Shown here piece by piece: positions 60,695 through 64,000 of a DNA stretch of 64,000 nucleotides. Source of the DNA: Pseudomonas sp. Marseille-Q3773 (GTDB lineage: Bacteria > Pseudomonadota > Gammaproteobacteria > Pseudomonadales > Pseudomonadaceae); assembly GCF_916618955.1 (NCBI RefSeq), contig NZ_OU745390.1, positions 1,798,001-1,862,000 on the forward strand. The letters run 5' to 3'. The notes beneath the pieces are model-generated. The model did no database searches. It had not been told where the DNA came from and was given only the letters and a program-made list of their open reading frames with translations. The position numbers were made by a program, and so were the translations under genes. The stretch's first letter is position 1, and each line of letters starts with the position of its first letter.

Positions 60695-62846
60695 GGCCAG
60701 CTCCTTCGGCAACAGGCGGCGCCTGCACCTGGTTCCCCTGCACCACCTGGCTCAGCGGGCCGTCCATGATCACCTGGCCGTTGCGCAGTACCACGGCGCG
60801 GTCGACCAGCGACAGTACGCTTTTCTTGTGGGTGGTGATGATCAGCGTACGCCGGCCCAACCAGTTCTGCAGATAGTCGATTACCTGTTTCTCGCTGTTC
60901 TGGTCGAACGCTGCGGTCGGCTCGTCGAGCAGCAGAATCGGTGGGTCCTGCAACAGCACCCGCGCCAGCCCCACCGCCTGGCGCTGGCCTCCGGACAGAC
61001 TGGCATTGCCCTGGATAGGCATGTCCAGGCCCAGCGGGTGGCTGCGTACGAAAGTACCGAGCCCTACGCCATCAAGGGCTTCAAGCAACTCCTCGTCGCC
61101 CAGTGCGGCGTTCGCCAGGTTGAGGTTCTCGCGCAGGCTACCGTGGAACAGCGCCACGTCCTGCGGCAAGTAGCCGATGCCGCGTTGACGGTCGGCCGGG
61201 TCGAGTTGGCTGAGGGCGATGTCGTCCAGCAGCAACCGGCCAGATTGCGCATCGAGCAAGCCACTGAGCAGCCGCAGCAGGGTCGACTTGCCGGCGCCGT
61301 TACCGCCTAGCAGCGCCACTCGCTCACCAGCCTGAATGTGCAACGCCTGTACATCGACCACGGGTGGGCTGTCGCCATGGGCCAGGCGCAGCGCCTCCAG
61401 ACGGTAATGGCCGTAGAGCCGCTCGCGGTGCACGAAACGTTTGCCGGCGGGACGTTCCTGCTCCGCCGACATGAGTTGATCGAGGCCCTCCAGCGCCACC
61501 CTGGTGTGCTGCCAGCGGCCAAGGATGGCGGCAGCCTGGGACAGCGGTGCGATGGCCCGTGAGGCAAGGATCGAACAAGCCACCAGGGCACCGACGGTCA
61601 TCGCCCCATCGGCGATCCGGTAAACGCCGAACACCACCACCCCGACATAGCACAGTTGCTGGACGATGCTCGCCGAGTAGCTGAGCGTCGAGGCCAGGAC
61701 GTGGGTCTTCATCGCGTTACCCGCCAGTTCCCCGGTAAGCGTCTCCCACTGTTGCCGGCAGCGGCCTTCGGCACGCGTGGCCTTGACTGTCTCCAGGTGC
61801 TCGAAGGCTTCGAGCAGTACACTGTTCTTCATCGCCCCTTCGCGCAGGTTCTGCCGCGACAGGTGCCCCAGCAGGCGCTGGGTCAGCAGCCCCGGCAGGA
61901 CCATCAGCACGCAAGCCACCAGCGGCACCCAGACCACATGGCCGCCGATCACCGCGATGAGCACCAGGAAAATGGCCACGAACGGCAGGTCGCTGATCAG
62001 TGCGGCACTGGATGAGGTGAAGAATTCGCGGACCGACTCGAACTCCCGTACCTGCGTGCTGAACGCCCCGAGTGACGCCGGCTTGGCGGCGATCCGGGTA
62101 CTCAGCACGCGAGCGAACAGCAGGCTCGACAGTTGCAGGTCGAGGCGCTTGCCAAGCACATTCAGCAGGTGCCCGCGAAGGATCCGCAGTATGCCGTCGA
62201 CGACGATCGCCAGGGCTACGCCGCTGGCAAGTATCCACAAGGTATCGAACGCCGCGTTGGGCACTACGCGGTCGTACACTTGCATGGCGAACAGTGCCGA
62301 GGCGACGGCCAGGATATTGGCTACCAGGGCCGTCAGCGTGACTTCCGCATAGGAGCGCCAAAGCCGCTTGAGCGGCCCGAAGAACCAATGCTCGGGCAGG
62401 CCGCTGGCGTAGTCGCCGACGCGCCCGTCCGGGCGATAGCGGCACTTGGCGAACACCGCCGTACCACTGTAAAGCGTCTCCAGCGCGGGCAACGCCATGC
62501 ATTCACGGCCACCGCCGCTCTGCGGCACCAGCACCTCGTACTGGTCACCTTCGACACCCACCAGCAGCAGGCAGCGACCATCGCCGAGCAACAGCAGCGC
62601 CGGCAGCAGGTAGGCATCCATCTGCCGCAACGGCAACTCGGCAACCTGGGCCGTGATGTCGGCGCGGCGCAACGCGCGGGCGACCAGGCGCAGTGGCAGA
62701 CGCCCGTGCTCCAGTGCCAGGCCGTCCACCAGTTCGGCATCACTCAGTGGCCGCTCCAGTTGCCGGCACAGCAGCAGCAGGCCCTGGCGCAGCGGGTCAT
62801 CATGGTTCAGGGTGACGACATTATCCGGAGCTTGTTCAACTTCCAT
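60684..62846 (-). CDS. Type I secretion ABC transporter (LapB-like)
   Basis: A 720-residue inner-membrane exporter. The N-terminal C39-like domain (about 1-140) has no Cys in the place of the protease nucleophile, which is typical of RTX and adhesin exporters that keep unprocessed substrates. Six helices (about 165-450) follow, then the ATPase with GGNGAGKST (Lys520), LSGGQRQAVGLAR and LLLDEPTAAFD. It would export a protein with a C-terminal secretion signal. Both ends overlap its neighbours by 11 bp (TolC-like and HlyD-like genes), so the three form one operon. Confidence 0.92.
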   Translation of the reverse strand: MEVEQAPDNVVTLNHDDPLRQGLLLLCRQLERPLSDAELVDGLALEHGRLPLRLVARALRRADITAQVAELPLRQMDAYLLPALLLLGDGRCLLLVGVEGDQYEVLVPQSGGGRECMALPALETLYSGTAVFAKCRYRPDGRVGDYASGLPEHWFFGPLKRLWRSYAEVTLTALVANILAVASALFAMQVYDRVVPNAAFDTLWILASGVALAIVVDGILRILRGHLLNVLGKRLDLQLSSLLFARVLSTRIAAKPASLGAFSTQVREFESVREFFTSSSAALISDLPFVAIFLVLIAVIGGHVVWVPLVACVLMVLPGLLTQRLLGHLSRQNLREGAMKNSVLLEAFEHLETVKATRAEGRCRQQWETLTGELAGNAMKTHVLASTLSYSASIVQQLCYVGVVVFGVYRIADGAMTVGALVACSILASRAIAPLSQAAAILGRWQHTRVALEGLDQLMSAEQERPAGKRFVHRERLYGHYRLEALRLAHGDSPPVVDVQALHIQAGERVALLGGNGAGKSTLLRLLSGLLDAQSGRLLLDDIALSQLDPADRQRGIGYLPQDVALFHGSLRENLNLANAALGDEELLEALDGVGLGTFVRSHPLGLDMPIQGNASLSGGQRQAVGLARVLLQDPPILLLDEPTAAFDQNSEKQVIDYLQNWLGRRTLIITTHKKSVLSLVDRAVVLRNGQVIMDGPLSQVVQGNQVQAPPVAEGAGHGN

Positions 62847-64000
62847 GATTCAACCGATTCTCCAGTAGTGCCCCCAGCAGTCCGACCTGGGCGGCTGCGC
62901 GGTACTCGATGCGCTTGCGCTCGATGTGCAGACTAATCAATTGCCGCTCGGCTTCGAAACGCTCGCGCTGGACGTTGAGCAAGTCGATCACGTCGCGCCG
63001 GCCGACTTCGAACTGCTCGCGGTACAACTCGCCGACCTGTTCCGCTTCCGTCACCTGCTGGCTCAGCGACTGTTCTCGCCAACGCAGCGTGTCACCGTTG
63101 TCGAACAGCGTCTGCAATTGCCGGCGGATGTCGCGCTGCATCGCATCGGCGGTCCAGCGTGCCGACTCCAGCCGCTGCTGTGCGGCGGTCGGCCGACGGA
63201 AGTTGGAGAGCCCCTGGAAGGTGTCCATGCGAAAGCGCAGTGACATTACCGAGTCGCTTTCCGGGCGACCGCCGATCTCGCGGCGCAACGCGGAGGCCTC
63301 CAGGTTCAATTGCGGTAGCAACGAGGCCTTGGCCTCGCGCACTTGCGCCTCGGCAACGTTGGCGTCCTCCACCGCCTTGCGCTGCAATGGCGACTCGCGG
63401 ATCACCCGCGCCACATCGCTGCTGGCCAGGTAGCGCTGCAGCGACATCGGCTCGGGCTCGACCAGTTCCGAAGGGTCCTGGCCGACCAGGATCGCGTATT
63501 GGTTGCGCGCGTCCTGCAGGTTGCCTTTCTCCAGCGACAGCTGCTCCTGGGCACGCGCCAGTTCGAGGTTGGCGCGGTCCAGCTCACTGCGATCGGCGTA
63601 ACCGTCGCTGCCCCGCGCCTGGGTCATCTGGCGGATGCCGTCAAGGCGCTGGAGATGTTGGCGCACCGCCTCCACCCGACGCTCCGAGGCCAGCACGTCG
63701 AGGTAGGTCTCGACGATATCCAGCGCCGCATCATCGCGCGCCACCAGCACCGCCTCGGACAACTTGCGCTGGGTTGCGCTGGCGCTGTCGACCTTGCTCG
63801 TCACCCGTCCCCAGTCATACAGCATCTGCGATACGGTGAGGTCATAGACGACCTCACCGACGTCGAACTCCTGCGGCCCTCCAGACATCGCGACGGTGGG
63901 GTAGTACCCGCCCTTGGCAATCTCCACCTCGGTGCCGGCACGATCTGCTTCGGCCATTGCCGAACGCACCTCGGGGTGAATCGCCAACCCCGCCCTCACC
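62836..64000 (-). CDS. TolC-family outer-membrane channel of the type I system (partial)
   Basis: The last 387 residues of a TolC/LapE-like protein; the N-terminus and signal peptide lie beyond the right edge. Two repeats of long amphipathic helices (AALDIVETYLDVLASERRVEAVRQHL, LELARAQEQLSLEKGNLQDARNQYAILVG and ARWTADAMQRDIRRQLQTLF, QFEVGRRDVIDLLNVQRERFEAERQL) match the OEP domain. It should form the outer-membrane duct for the ABC exporter and adaptor downstream. Its stop overlaps the ATPase start by 11 bp. Confidence 0.9.
   Translation of the reverse strand, partial: VRAGLAIHPEVRSAMAEADRAGTEVEIAKGGYYPTVAMSGGPQEFDVGEVVYDLTVSQMLYDWGRVTSKVDSASATQRKLSEAVLVARDDAALDIVETYLDVLASERRVEAVRQHLQRLDGIRQMTQARGSDGYADRSELDRANLELARAQEQLSLEKGNLQDARNQYAILVGQDPSELVEPEPMSLQRYLASSDVARVIRESPLQRKAVEDANVAEAQVREAKASLLPQLNLEASALRREIGGRPESDSVMSLRFRMDTFQGLSNFRRPTAAQQRLESARWTADAMQRDIRRQLQTLFDNGDTLRWREQSLSQQVTEAEQVGELYREQFEVGRRDVIDLLNVQRERFEAERQLISLHIERKRIEYRAAAQVGLLGALLENRLNHGS

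Overview
The window looks like chromosome from a fluorescent pseudomonad of the Pseudomonas putida group. This is an inference from high GC, dense coding, putida-type REP palindromes (GTGGGAGCGG... arms), a lexA-imuA-imuB-dnaE2 cassette carrying an exact AGTAC-N4-GTGCT LexA2 box, and a gene order that resembles what I remember of the KT2440 PP_3065-PP_3142 region. No database was searched. No rRNA, tRNA, insertion sequence, prophage or CRISPR array was seen. Once the small genes are included, no stretch over 300 bases lacks a gene.

Region 1 (1-15,994) is an exopolysaccharide (EPS) locus of the Wzx/Wzy type. One minus-strand block holds glycosyltransferases, two hexapeptide acyltransferases, a GMC oxidoreductase with a tiny Tat-signal partner, and a flippase. 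Divergent from it run a Wzy/WaaL-like polymerase, a secreted glycosidase and galE. A second minus-strand block holds export and length control: short Wza-like protein, outer-membrane barrel, Wzz/Wzc-like membrane protein and a separate tyrosine-kinase-like ATPase. At its head lies a 58-residue protein with a signal peptide and a C-terminus like exosortase sorting signals, preceded by two direct repeats.

Region 2 (16.1-20.9 kb) is an acetoacetate module: scoA-scoB-atoE with a divergent LysR regulator and an aldo/keto reductase. Region 3 (21.1-26.9 kb) is the LexA2-controlled mutagenesis cassette. Region 4 (26.9-33.4 kb) holds a HAD phosphatase, an MdcR-like LysR protein, an IclR regulator and a probable catabolic operon of M20 amidohydrolase, MHS-type transporter and amidase. 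Region 5 (33.6-39.6 kb) holds a short UvrA paralogue, two transporters and small secreted proteins.

Region 6 (39.6-41.6 kb) is the most interesting part. A DAHP synthase gene is preceded by a 39-codon ORF ending in Tyr-Tyr-Phe-Gly-Tyr-Trp-Phe-Ser-His, then overlapping hairpins and a strong intrinsic terminator. This is the layout of a transcription attenuator. A second ORF rich in aromatic codons lies between terminator and enzyme gene.

Region 7 (41.7-52.5 kb) has a Yej-type peptide ABC transporter without its ATPase, then a sigma-54 activator, a clear -24/-12 promoter, a GntP permease and 3-hydroxybutyrate dehydrogenase, then ecotin and acetoacetyl-CoA synthetase. With region 2 this gives two routes from ketone bodies to acetoacetyl-CoA. 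Region 8 (52.2-64 kb) is mixed: parvulin, two LysE-family exporters, AraC regulator, phosphatase, nitrilase-family amidase, methylguanine methyltransferase, osmE-like and other envelope proteins, and a type I secretion operon cut by the right edge. REP-type inverted repeats punctuate the gene borders.
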